DNA from: Mycolicibacter hiberniae
GTDB taxonomy: Bacteria; Actinomycetota; Actinomycetes; Mycobacteriales; Mycobacteriaceae
Assembly (NCBI RefSeq): GCF_010729485.1
Contig: NZ_AP022609.1
Location: 3,596,001-3,660,000, forward strand
Direction: 5' to 3'
Length of the DNA: 64,000 nucleotides
This document shows, piece after piece, positions 15,308 through 31,187 of the stretch. The stretch's first letter is position 1; every line of letters starts with the position of its first letter. The notes under the pieces were generated by a model that did not search any database, had not been told where the DNA came from, and saw only the letters and a program-made list of their open reading frames with translations. Made by a program: the position numbers and the translations under genes.

Positions 15308-17654
15308 TCTACCCCCCGGCAAATGGTCGACTTACCTAGTTGGAGCGTGGTGGCCCGCGCCTCCAACCGAGGTGACTAACAGTGTCCAGCACTGGTCGTT
15401 TCAGTCGAGCGCTAAGGAGCAGGAGGCCGTCGAACTCCAGTCTTTTACGCAGAGCGTTAGCGCTAGGAACAGCGGGCTGACGACCGAAGACGAGTTGATT
15501 CGCCTCCGAATCGGCTACAACCGTCTTGCGAGCGCCGCTGAGCACTGTCGCAGCAAGAGCGTCGCGTGCGACAGCGTCGCCAGGGCCGTTATCGAACTGC
15601 GCCGAAATCTGACCAACGTCGCCAACCGCTATAACCCGCTCATCGACAACCTGGTAGCGAAGAACACCCCCGAGTCGCTAGCCGAAGCTGTCAGTCTCAC
15701 CTCCGACGCCAATGCCGAATCTGGCAAGCACAGTGCCGATGCCATCAGCAAGATCACGGCGGCCACCGAGCAAATGTTCGTAGATTTGGGCATCGAGGGG
15801 GAAGCCCAGCGATGGTTGCAAGACAACGGCGCAAAGATGACTCCGGAGAGCTCCCCCATACCCTCCAGCGACGAATTGGTCAGAGCAGCTGCTGGGACGT
15901 CGGATCTTCCTTTTCCGTTCGGTACCGGAGACATGAACGATCACGCCGAGACCAGCGGGCTACCGTTCCCGTTCGGCATGCTGGAGCGGTCAAACACATC
16001 AAAACCTGCTGACAGCAGCAGTTTAGAGTCGAGTGCCTACGACGTCAGCCGAACACCCGCCACACTCGATAACAGCGGAGGCGTAGTTGGCGGAACCGGC
16101 ACCAAAGGAACACCCACCCCACCCGCCACCAGTGCCATAACAGCCGGCGGAATCGGCACCAAAGGAACACCCACCCCACCCGCCACCAGTGCCATAACAG
16201 CCGGCGGAATCGGCACCAAAGGAACACCCACCCCACCCGCCACCAGTGCCACAGCAGCCGGCGGAACCGACATAGGTCCGCCGCCCTTGTCCACCCCCGG
16301 CGCTCCCACCCCCGGCGTAACGGGCGGCATCACTTCCGGGGGCGCCATGCCGCCGCCCATGGCCTCTGCCATGCCGGGCGTCGGCGCCCCTGGCGGCTCG
16401 CCTGAGGGTGCGATGTCGCCCGGGCTTGCCACCGGCGGGCAAGCCCAGGCGTTTGCGTCGGGCATGCCCGGCGGTCCATCGGGACCCGGCGGGTCGCCCC
16501 CGCCGCTGCCGCCCGGCGGACCCGGGCCGGCAGGCCTGGGCCAACCGCCGCAGCTTCCACCCTCCCCGCCGGTGACACCGATGGCAGGCGGTGCGCTGGG
16601 CAACCTGGCCCAACTGGCCACTTCAGGCGCCGAGGCCGCCCCTGCGGCCCCGGCCGGGAGCTCTGCCCCGCTACCGCCGGCGGCGCCACCGCCGGTCACA
16701 GCCGGCTCGGCCGCCGTACCGGCGGGGCCGTTTGCCGCCGCCCCGGTAGCCCCGTCGGGACCGTTGCCCGGCTACGGCGCGGACCTGCGCCCGGCCGCCG
16801 CGGCGATCCCCACCACACCCACCGCGCCTGCGGGACCGGCCGGTCCAGCGGTCCAGCCGGCGCCCGGTAGCGCGCCTGCACCGGGTGGTCCGGCCGTGGC
16901 CCCCTCCGGCAGGCCCAGCGGTGTCGGCGGGCAGTCCGGCGCATCGGTGGCCGGCGGGATTGCCGCCGGCAGCACCGCCGGAGCCGGGGCCGGCACCGCC
17001 GCTCGGCGCCTGGCCGAGCACCAGGATCTGCAGCGCAAAGTCGACGCCGTGGCCCGCCAGGCTCCGCACCTGGCCTGGGCGGTCGGCCTGCGCGACGACG
17101 AGACCACCGTCGTAGTCGCGACCGACCTGGCCGGCGGCTGGATTCCGCCGACCGTCCTACTCCCCCAAGGGTTGACGCTGCTGGATCCCGCCCAGCGCCG
17201 CCGCGACACCGGCGCGGTTGATCTGCTGGGTGCCGTGATCGCAGCCGTTGCCCACCACCCGAATACCTACGTCGGCGAGGCGGGACCCGAGGACCCGATT
17301 CCCGGAAGCGGGGAGCGTGCTCGCTTCGGCCACCACGTCGAGGAACTCGGCCCCACTCTGATCGATCTCGCGACAACCAACAGCCGCCTGCCCCGGATCG
17401 TGCAGACCGTCGCGCGCGCCGTCGCCCGCCGATCCGGGGTCGCGGACAACGAGATCGAGCTGTTTCGGCAGGTCCTGACCGACACCGAGGCGCGCATCAA
17501 GGCGTCCTACCCGCACCATGCGCCCCGAGACGTAACCGACTGGATGTTGTTGGCGGCCATCGACGCCCTGATCGACGGGAGTCAAGAACTGGCCGGCTAC
17601 CACCTGGCCTGGTACCAGGCCACCGCGGTGCGACCGGGAGGGGTAACGCCATGA
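15300..17654 (+). CDS. EspK-like Pro/Gly-rich ESX-associated protein
   Basis: 784 residues from GTG 15300 (an in-frame ATG at 15237 exists but overlaps the short ORF and adds unrelated residues). Three parts: (1) residues 1-220, helical, beginning DLPPGKWSTYLVGAWWPAPP, resembling the N-terminal helical domains of ESX-secreted Esp proteins; (2) residues about 265-560, low-complexity Pro/Gly/Ala linker including three 19-residue repeats; (3) residues about 560-784, a folded domain (DLQRKVDAVARQAPHLAWAV, TVVVATDLAGGWIPP, VLLPQGLTLLDPAQ) like the DUF5632/DUF5631 C-terminal region of EspK (Rv3879c). Role in type VII secretion is inferred. No ESX core gene is in the window. Part 1 is clearly lower in GC than part 3, so the gene may be chimeric. 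Confidence 0.65.
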   Translation: MTDLPPGKWSTYLVGAWWPAPPTEVTNSVQHWSFQSSAKEQEAVELQSFTQSVSARNSGLTTEDELIRLRIGYNRLASAAEHCRSKSVACDSVARAVIELRRNLTNVANRYNPLIDNLVAKNTPESLAEAVSLTSDANAESGKHSADAISKITAATEQMFVDLGIEGEAQRWLQDNGAKMTPESSPIPSSDELVRAAAGTSDLPFPFGTGDMNDHAETSGLPFPFGMLERSNTSKPADSSSLESSAYDVSRTPATLDNSGGVVGGTGTKGTPTPPATSAITAGGIGTKGTPTPPATSAITAGGIGTKGTPTPPATSATAAGGTDIGPPPLSTPGAPTPGVTGGITSGGAMPPPMASAMPGVGAPGGSPEGAMSPGLATGGQAQAFASGMPGGPSGPGGSPPPLPPGGPGPAGLGQPPQLPPSPPVTPMAGGALGNLAQLATSGAEAAPAAPAGSSAPLPPAAPPPVTAGSAAVPAGPFAAAPVAPSGPLPGYGADLRPAAAAIPTTPTAPAGPAGPAVQPAPGSAPAPGGPAVAPSGRPSGVGGQSGASVAGGIAAGSTAGAGAGTAARRLAEHQDLQRKVDAVARQAPHLAWAVGLRDDETTVVVATDLAGGWIPPTVLLPQGLTLLDPAQRRRDTGAVDLLGAVIAAVAHHPNTYVGEAGPEDPIPGSGERARFGHHVEELGPTLIDLATTNSRLPRIVQTVARAVARRSGVADNEIELFRQVLTDTEARIKASYPHHAPRDVTDWMLLAAIDALIDGSQELAGYHLAWYQATAVRPGGVTP
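16092..16262 (+). repeat. Three tandem 57-bp repeats inside the EspK-like gene
   Basis: Units begin at 16092, 16149 and 16206, followed by a degenerate start at 16263. Each encodes GIGTKGTPTPPATSAITAG or a near variant, in frame. The units are almost identical at DNA level, so the number is likely to vary between strains. They lie at the border between the lower-GC N-terminal part and the very GC-rich linker. Confidence 0.9.
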
Positions 17655-18604
17655 CCGATGACTTCGTTCGGCATTACGGCGAGGATTTCTTGCGCATCGC
17701 ACTGTCGCGTCCCCCAGCGGCTATCCCGCCGGGCCCGGTCCATCCCGGCGGGTCATCGCCCGTGGATGCCACGATGGCGGCCTTCGGGGCCGCGACCAAC
17801 CTGAACCTGGTCGAGACCAACACCGGACTCGCCGAAGACCACGCGGACCGCGCCGGCCACGCCGCCGACGCTGCGCAAAAGTTCGCCAACCACGAGGCCG
17901 ACGCGGCGGCGCGATTTCGCAGCGTCGCCGCCGAAGCCGGCCCCGCGATGGCCGGGCAGGGACCGCAGGAGTCCATGGGCGGGGCCATGCAGGGCGTCAC
18001 CAGTGCCATGCAGGGCATTACCGGAGCGCTCGGCGGGGCACTCGGCGCCGTGGGCAAACTGCCGCAGGAGCTGATGCAGGCCGGTCAAGGAGCGTTGTCG
18101 CCGCTGATGAGCGCGGCGCAGTCGTTGAGCAAAGGCGGGCTTGGCGGCGCCACATTGGCTTCCGACTTCGATGCCGATCCCGGGTTGGAAGGCGGTGGCT
18201 TCGGCTCCGGAGGAACCGGCGGCGGGCTGGGCGCGGGCACCACGCCGGCCAGCAACCTGGGCCCGCCCCCGGTTCCGGGAACGTCGGCGCCCACTACCCC
18301 CACCGGCTCCCTGCGCGGCACGACAATGGCCGGGCCGGCAGGCGGCGCTCCGGCAACGGGTGGGGCCGGCGGCGGAATGATGCCGATGATGCCCGGCGGG
18401 GCAGGTGCCGGCGCAAAGGGCAAAGAGGACAAGACCGACGCGAAGCGTATTGCCGCTCCCGGCGTGCCGAACGGTCAACCCGTCAAGGGCCGCACCACAG
18501 CTCCGCCCAATGTTCCGGTGACCAAGTCCGTCGCCAAAGACGTCGGACATCCCGGCATCACGCCACTCAAACGCATTGTCGACAAGGACGATTCAGCGAC
18601 GTGA
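17651..18604 (+). CDS. ESX-associated-like protein with helical N-terminus and Gly/Pro-rich tail
   Basis: 317 residues, overlapping the EspK-like gene by ATGA. Residues about 40-100 are Ala-rich amphipathic helices (NTGLAEDHADRAGHAADAAQKF) of the type seen in EspC/EspF-like and other type VII substrates; 100-170 are Gly/Met/Gln-rich (AMQGVTSAMQGITGALGG); the rest is disordered, with GGGMMPMMPGGAGAGAKGK and a basic C-terminus (DAKRIAAPGVPNGQPVKGR). The PMMPGG and KR-rich end recall C-termini of ESX-1-associated proteins. Tight coupling with the upstream gene suggests that the two products act together. Function unproven; could also be a cytosolic partner. Confidence 0.55.
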   Translation: MTDDFVRHYGEDFLRIALSRPPAAIPPGPVHPGGSSPVDATMAAFGAATNLNLVETNTGLAEDHADRAGHAADAAQKFANHEADAAARFRSVAAEAGPAMAGQGPQESMGGAMQGVTSAMQGITGALGGALGAVGKLPQELMQAGQGALSPLMSAAQSLSKGGLGGATLASDFDADPGLEGGGFGSGGTGGGLGAGTTPASNLGPPPVPGTSAPTTPTGSLRGTTMAGPAGGAPATGGAGGGMMPMMPGGAGAGAKGKEDKTDAKRIAAPGVPNGQPVKGRTTAPPNVPVTKSVAKDVGHPGITPLKRIVDKDDSAT

Positions 18605-18624
18605 TACGTCCCCGTCGACGGGGG

Positions 18625-25520
<6,896 letters not shown>

Positions 25521-25526
25521 CTGGGG

Positions 25527-27437
25527 TTAGACCTCGTCGGGGTAGGCGTTTGGGCCGGTCGTGCCGCCACGCAGGCTGCCGTCGAGATAGGCGGCCCGGC
25601 AGGCACTGCGACCGATCTTGCCGCTGGACGTCCGGGGCACGGTGCCCGCCGACACCAACAGCACGTCGCGCACGGTCACCCCGTGGCGCACCGCGATGGC
25701 GGCGCGGATGTCGTCGGCGATGGGCTGGTAGTCCAGCTTGTGGGCGCCCGGGGCGCGCTCGGCCACGATCACCAGCTGTTCGGAGCTGTCCTCGGGGTCA
25801 AACTTCAGCCCGGAATGCGGGTTGTCGAACGCGGACTGCGGCAACTGGTTGGCCGGCACCGAGAACGCCGCCACATAGCCGGCCCGCAACGCGCGGCTGG
25901 CCTCCTGGGCGGAGTACTCGAGGTCCTGCGGGTAGTGGTTGCGGCCGTCGACGATCACCAGGTCCTTGACGCGGCCGGTGATGTAGAGGTCGTCCTTGTA
26001 GTAGGCGCCGTAGTCGCCGGTGCGCACCCAGAAGCCGTCCGGGTCGGCTCCCTCGGCGCGCGAGGGGCTGGTCCGCGACTTGAGCACGTTCTGGAACGTA
26101 TCGGCCGTCTCCTCATCACGGTTCCAGTAACCGACGCCCATGTTGTTGCCCTGCAGCCAGATCTCACCGATCTGGCCGTCGGGCAGCTCGGCGCCGGTCT
26201 CGTAGTCGACGATCACCGCCCACTGGTCCACCGAGACCCGGCCGGCCGAAGCCTGGGCGACCGCGTTGGGGGCGTCGGCGGGAACCTCGATGAAGCGGTT
26301 GCCGTTGTTGAGCTCCTCGCGATCGACATAGACGATGCTCGGGCCCTCGTCGGGCGGGGTGGTGGACACGAACAGGGTGGCCTCGGCCAGTCCGTAGGAC
26401 GGCTTGATCGCCTCCTCGCGGAAGCCGTACGGACCGAACGCCTCGTTGAACCTGCGCACCGACGCTGCGGACACCGGCTCGCTGCCGTTGAGGATCGCCC
26501 GGACGTTGCTCAGGTCCAGCGGCGGGTCGCCCTCCTTGGGCAGGCCGCGGGCGGCGGCGTGCTCGAAGGCGAAGTTGGGGGCCACCGAGAAGCACTCTCC
26601 GGTGTCGCCCTCCTTGCGGGCCATCTCCTTGATCCACCGGTAGGGCCGGCGGACGAAGGCGGCCGGTGTCATGAAGGTGAACTGCTGGCCCATGACACAC
26701 GACAGCAAGATGGTGACCAGGCCCATGTCGTGGAAGAACGGCAGCCAGGTCACACCGCGGTCGCCCTCGCGCCCCTTGAGCGAGTCCAGCAGCTGGACGA
26801 CGTTGGTCGGCAGGTTCAGGTGGGTGATCTTCACGCCGGTGGGCGTGCGCGTGGACCCGGAGGTGTACTGCAGGTAGGCGATGGAGTCACGGGTGACTTC
26901 GGGCATCTCCCACGTCGAGCCGACCTCGACCGGCACCGCGTCGACCGCGATCACGCGCGGGCGGGCATTGGCCGGGCGGCTGCGGAAGAACTTCCGAACG
27001 CCCTCGGCCGAGTCGCTGGTGGTGAGCACCGCCGAGGGGGTGCAGTCGTCGAGCACCGCGTGCAGCCGGCCCACGTGACCGGGTTCGCTCGGGTCGAACA
27101 GCGGCACCGCGATGCGGCCGGAGTACATGATCCCGAAGAACGACACCAGATAGTCCAGGTTCTGCGGGCACAGAATCGCGATGCGGTCGCCGGGCTGGGT
27201 GACCTGCTGCAGCCGGGCGCCCAGGGCGCGGTTGCGGGCACCGAATTCCGACCAGGACAGCTCCCGGGCCACGCCGTCGCGCTCGGTGGAGTAGTCGAGG
27301 AACCGGTACGCCACCTTCTCACCGCGAAGCGCAGCCCAGCGCTCGACGGTCTTCACCAGGTTGGCGTTGTCCGGGAACCGGATCTTGCCGTCCTTGACAA
27401 AGGGGTTGTGGTAGGCGGCCTGTGTTACCGGGGCCAT
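25527..27437 (-). CDS. fadD32: Long-chain fatty-acyl-AMP ligase FadD32
   Basis: 636 residues. Activates meromycolic acid as acyl-AMP and loads it on the N-terminal ACP of Pks13. Visible: AMP-binding P-loop [13 protein letters not shown] near residue 177, [42 protein letters not shown], and C-terminal lysine region SSGKIGR. The FAAL-type insertion between the N-subdomains ([10 protein letters not shown] to [10 protein letters not shown]) is in place. The start is ATG 27437, with AGGAG six bases upstream, in preference to the in-frame TTG one codon earlier. First gene of the fadD32-pks13-accD4 operon; upstream, minus-strand TTAAGAGC occurs twice within about 20 bases (27587-27608), a possible promoter element. 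Confidence 0.97.
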   Translation of the reverse strand: MAPVTQAAYHNPFVKDGKIRFPDNANLVKTVERWAALRGEKVAYRFLDYSTERDGVARELSWSEFGARNRALGARLQQVTQPGDRIAILCPQNLDYLVSFFGIMYSGRIAVPLFDPSEPGHVGRLHAVLDDCTPSAVLTTSDSAEGVRKFFRSRPANARPRVIAVDAVPVEVGSTWEMPEVTRDSIAYLQYTSGSTRTPTGVKITHLNLPTNVVQLLDSLKGREGDRGVTWLPFFHDMGLVTILLSCVMGQQFTFMTPAAFVRRPYRWIKEMARKEGDTGECFSVAPNFAFEHAAARGLPKEGDPPLDLSNVRAILNGSEPVSAASVRRFNEAFGPYGFREEAIKPSYGLAEATLFVSTTPPDEGPSIVYVDREELNNGNRFIEVPADAPNAVAQASAGRVSVDQWAVIVDYETGAELPDGQIGEIWLQGNNMGVGYWNRDEETADTFQNVLKSRTSPSRAEGADPDGFWVRTGDYGAYYKDDLYITGRVKDLVIVDGRNHYPQDLEYSAQEASRALRAGYVAAFSVPANQLPQSAFDNPHSGLKFDPEDSSEQLVIVAERAPGAHKLDYQPIADDIRAAIAVRHGVTVRDVLLVSAGTVPRTSSGKIGRSACRAAYLDGSLRGGTTGPNAYPDEV

Positions 27438-27679
27438 CAAAATCTCCTGTCGCGAACATACGTTCAGTCAACTGCCGGGCGCGTCGGGTCGCGCTGGTGC
27501 GCTACATCACGGGCCCGGGACCTCACAGATGGTAGTGGGTTACCGCAACCCGGCGATGCGCTGCTGCCGTGCGACCATGAGCCGCCGCTCTTAAATTGCT
27601 CTTAATGTTAGAGGCCGGTGCGCCCCATGCCAAATCACACGGTACCGCGTGTGACGCCGGTCTCCGGGTACACGCGGCG

Positions 27680-28747
27680 TCAGCCGTGCGGCGGATGCGG
27701 CGCATTGGCGACCATGTCCCGTGCCCAGTTCAGGGTCCACTCGGTGGCGGACGCGCCGTCGCTGCTCCAGAAGTCCGGGGTGGCGTACATCGCGTGCACG
27801 GGCTGGCCGGCCCCGCCGGCCAGCGCCTCGAGCGTGGCGGGCAGCTTGCCGACGCTGAACGCCTCGCGGGGCGCGGCGCAGATCAGGTCACCGCGCGCGC
27901 AAATCTCGTTCGTGCGCTTCGCGAGGTCACCGAACCCGCCGTCGCGCGCACCGGTCATGGTCAGGCCCATCCCGGACAGGATCGGCAGCTCGTGCAACGT
28001 GACCTCCGCACCCTGCCCCGGCGGGGTCGGCGGCACATTGACGCCGCCGGCGCTGCCGTCCTGGCGGCGGCCGTCGGCGATCAGCGTGACGCCCAGGACC
28101 AGATCCTCGTCGACCGGGCCGCGTCCGTTGCCGATGTCACTGGCGACGTCGCCGGCGATCACCGCGCCCTGCGAAAAGCCGATCAGCACGTAGCTGGTCA
28201 GCGGGCAGCGGTCATTCATCTCGGTCAGCGCCTTGACCGTGGCACGCGTGCCTTCGGCACGGCTGTCGTTGTAGCTCATCTGCTTGTCGGCCGACAGCGG
28301 ATTGTGGAACTGCGCGGTGTAGGGGACGGTGTAGGTCTGCAGCCGCGCCCCGTCGAACTGATCGGCCAGCGGGCGGGTGACGGTGAGCAACAGCGCCCGG
28401 GGGAACTCGGTGGGGTTCAGCGGGTCATCGGTCAGTGAGGACTCCCAGGTGCCGGGCACCGCCACCAGCTGCACATCGGGGCAGCTGGCGTCCTGGAAGG
28501 CCGGGCGCGGCTTCTTGGGCCGCGACGGCACCGAGCTGGTCGGCGGGACGCCCGCGCCGGGCTGGTCGGCGATCGGCGGAGTGGCCGGGCGCCTGATCCA
28601 GATCACCACAGCCACAATCACCAGGGCCACCACCAAAGCCATCGCGCCAGCGGCGATCCAGGCAAGGACGCGGCGGCGGTTCGCCGGCGACTTACGGGCT
28701 GACTTGCGGGGAGACTTCCGCGGGGACTTCCGTGCTTTGTTGGCCAT
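27680..28747 (-). CDS. Cutinase-like membrane-anchored lipolytic enzyme (Rv3802c homologue)
   Basis: 355 residues. Homologue of the essential Rv3802c, a phospholipase/thioesterase of the mycolate envelope located in the mycolic locus. Layout: a very basic cytosolic tail with repeated KSPRK-type units (residues 3-24), transmembrane anchor (about 28-50, [20 protein letters not shown]), Pro-rich linker, then the alpha/beta hydrolase domain with catalytic serine in [11 protein letters not shown] and a late histidine in [11 protein letters not shown] 28747 is chosen since the product then begins MANKARK, like the M. tuberculosis protein; four more codons upstream are in frame. The tail is longer than in M. 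tuberculosis. Confidence 0.92.
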   Translation of the reverse strand: MANKARKSPRKSPRKSARKSPANRRRVLAWIAAGAMALVVALVIVAVVIWIRRPATPPIADQPGAGVPPTSSVPSRPKKPRPAFQDASCPDVQLVAVPGTWESSLTDDPLNPTEFPRALLLTVTRPLADQFDGARLQTYTVPYTAQFHNPLSADKQMSYNDSRAEGTRATVKALTEMNDRCPLTSYVLIGFSQGAVIAGDVASDIGNGRGPVDEDLVLGVTLIADGRRQDGSAGGVNVPPTPPGQGAEVTLHELPILSGMGLTMTGARDGGFGDLAKRTNEICARGDLICAAPREAFSVGKLPATLEALAGGAGQPVHAMYATPDFWSSDGASATEWTLNWARDMVANAPHPPHG

Positions 28748-28785
28748 ATCGCCTATCACGGTACAGATCGGCGACGGCGCGCACC

Positions 28786-28840
28786 GACTCTGCGCCCACC
28801 AGGCGAACTACTCGAACTTGGGACTGGTGGGCGCAGAGTC
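28786..28840. repeat. 55-bp palindromic element, copy A
   Basis: GACTCTGCGCCCACCAG at 28786-28802 pairs perfectly with 28824-28840; the 21-base loop contains ACTCGAACTT. Its reverse complement matches the 55-bp element at 40775-40829 in stem, length and loop (AAGTTCGAGT at the same offset). It lies between fbpD and the Rv3802c homologue, where it could also end transcription. A mobile or REP-like repeat is the best description. Confidence 0.75.
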
Positions 28841-28851
28841 AACGCCGAAAG

Positions 28852-29745
28852 TCAGCGGATTGCACCGACGATGTCGCCGACCATCGCACCCAGCTGCGAC
28901 GACCACGAGCCCCAGCCGTTGTCCCCGGGCGAGAAGTCGAAGTGCGCGTTCTTGCCGCGCACCTGGCGATACTGCGCATGGAAGTAGCGGCCACTGCCGG
29001 CCGCCTCGGCGGGGTCGCCGATCATCGCGGCCGGGTTCGAGGCACCACCGCTCGGGCTGTAGATCCAGACCCGGGTGTTGTTCTGCGCCAGCAGGGTGGC
29101 GTGCACGGTCGGGTCATGCCACTTCCACCGGCCCAGCTGGGGCGCTCCCCACATGCCGTTGGGGTCCAGTCCGCCGAAGTTCTGCAGGCCGGCGCTGATC
29201 ACGCCGCTCTCGGTGGTGTTGGCCGGCCCCAGGAAGCCTGACATCGCTCCGGCGAACCCGAACCGGTCGGGGTGGAACGTGGCCAGCGCTAGGGCCCCGT
29301 AGCCACCCTGGGACGCACCGACCACGGCATGGCCGCCCGGCGCCAGGCCCCGGTTGGCCGCCAGCCAGTCCGGCAGCTCCGTGGACAGGAACGTGTCCCA
29401 CTGCTTGCTGCCGTCCTGCTCCCAGTTGGTGTACATGCTGTAGGCGCCGCCCGCCGGGGCGACGACCGAGACGCCCTTACCGGCCAGTGTGTTCATCGCG
29501 TTGCCCGCGGTCACCCAGTTGCTCAGGTCGGGGTGGGCGTCGAACGCGTCGAGCAGGTACACCGCATGCGGGCCCTGGTTCAGGAACGCCACCGGAATGT
29601 CGCGGCCCATCGCCGGCGACGGGACCATCAAGTTCTCGAACTGTGCGGCGTGCGCGGTCGAGCCGACGATTGCGCCCCCGCCCCACAGGCCCAGCATCAG
29701 TACGGCCACACACAGCGCCCGCAACACCTTCGACAGTCCGCTCAT
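28852..29745 (-). CDS. fbpD: MPT51/FbpD, non-catalytic antigen 85 family protein
   Basis: 297 residues with signal peptide (residues 1-29, cut after STAHA). Secreted alpha/beta-hydrolase-fold relative of antigen 85, known to bind fibronectin but to lack mycolyltransferase activity. Serine elbow VGASQGGYGAL is kept, but where FbpA has the catalytic histidine segment GTHSWEYW this protein has DNGWGSW, without histidine. ATG 29745 is preferred over the in-frame codon at 29799 because GAGGTGGAG precedes it and a proper signal peptide follows directly. Shares two promoter motifs with fbpA. Confidence 0.95.
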   Translation of the reverse strand: MSGLSKVLRALCVAVLMLGLWGGGAIVGSTAHAAQFENLMVPSPAMGRDIPVAFLNQGPHAVYLLDAFDAHPDLSNWVTAGNAMNTLAGKGVSVVAPAGGAYSMYTNWEQDGSKQWDTFLSTELPDWLAANRGLAPGGHAVVGASQGGYGALALATFHPDRFGFAGAMSGFLGPANTTESGVISAGLQNFGGLDPNGMWGAPQLGRWKWHDPTVHATLLAQNNTRVWIYSPSGGASNPAAMIGDPAEAAGSGRYFHAQYRQVRGKNAHFDFSPGDNGWGSWSSQLGAMVGDIVGAIR

Positions 29746-29764
29746 CTCCACCTCGCTCGTCGGC

Positions 29765-29829
29765 ACAGCTTTTGTGATGGTTCGACCCACTGGTCGCACA
29801 CGCCCTGACCCCGGGGGTAGTCAACCACA
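29765..29829 (-). promoter_or_regulatory. fbpD promoter region with motifs shared with fbpA
   Basis: ACAGCTTTTGTGA (29765-29777) and GTAGTCAACCACA (29817-29829), plus-strand reading. Both 13-base strings occur exactly also upstream of fbpA (31055-31067 and 30984-30996). On the minus strand the second contains TTGACT, a usable -35. The order and spacing of the two motifs differ between the genes, so this is not simply a copied promoter. Confidence 0.55.
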
Positions 29830-29917
29830 CGACGCTTGCTGCCAGGACGGGAAACGACCGACGGCGGCGACCCAGGAGGTCGCCGCCGTCGGCGGTACTT
29901 CTATGTGCGTTGCGGGA

Positions 29918-31067
<1,150 letters not shown>

Positions 31068-31187
31068 CAACCGGCGCTGGTGCTCCACCCCGGCATTCCA
31101 GCCGGTGAGACCGGCCAAAAGGGGGTGGCTGGCCGGTCCGCATAATGACGTCCGTCACAATTTCGCGCAGGCGGAGACCAGCACGTC

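Noticed and set aside
16092..16262. CRISPR-like repeats
   Set aside because: Units are directly adjacent without spacers and coding in frame; they are a protein repeat.
11028..18604. Genomic island with integrase or att site
   Set aside because: No integrase, transposase, tRNA gene or direct flanking repeat was found; only the composition differs.
28852..29745. FbpD as an active mycolyltransferase
   Set aside because: The catalytic histidine segment found in FbpA is replaced by DNGWGSW.
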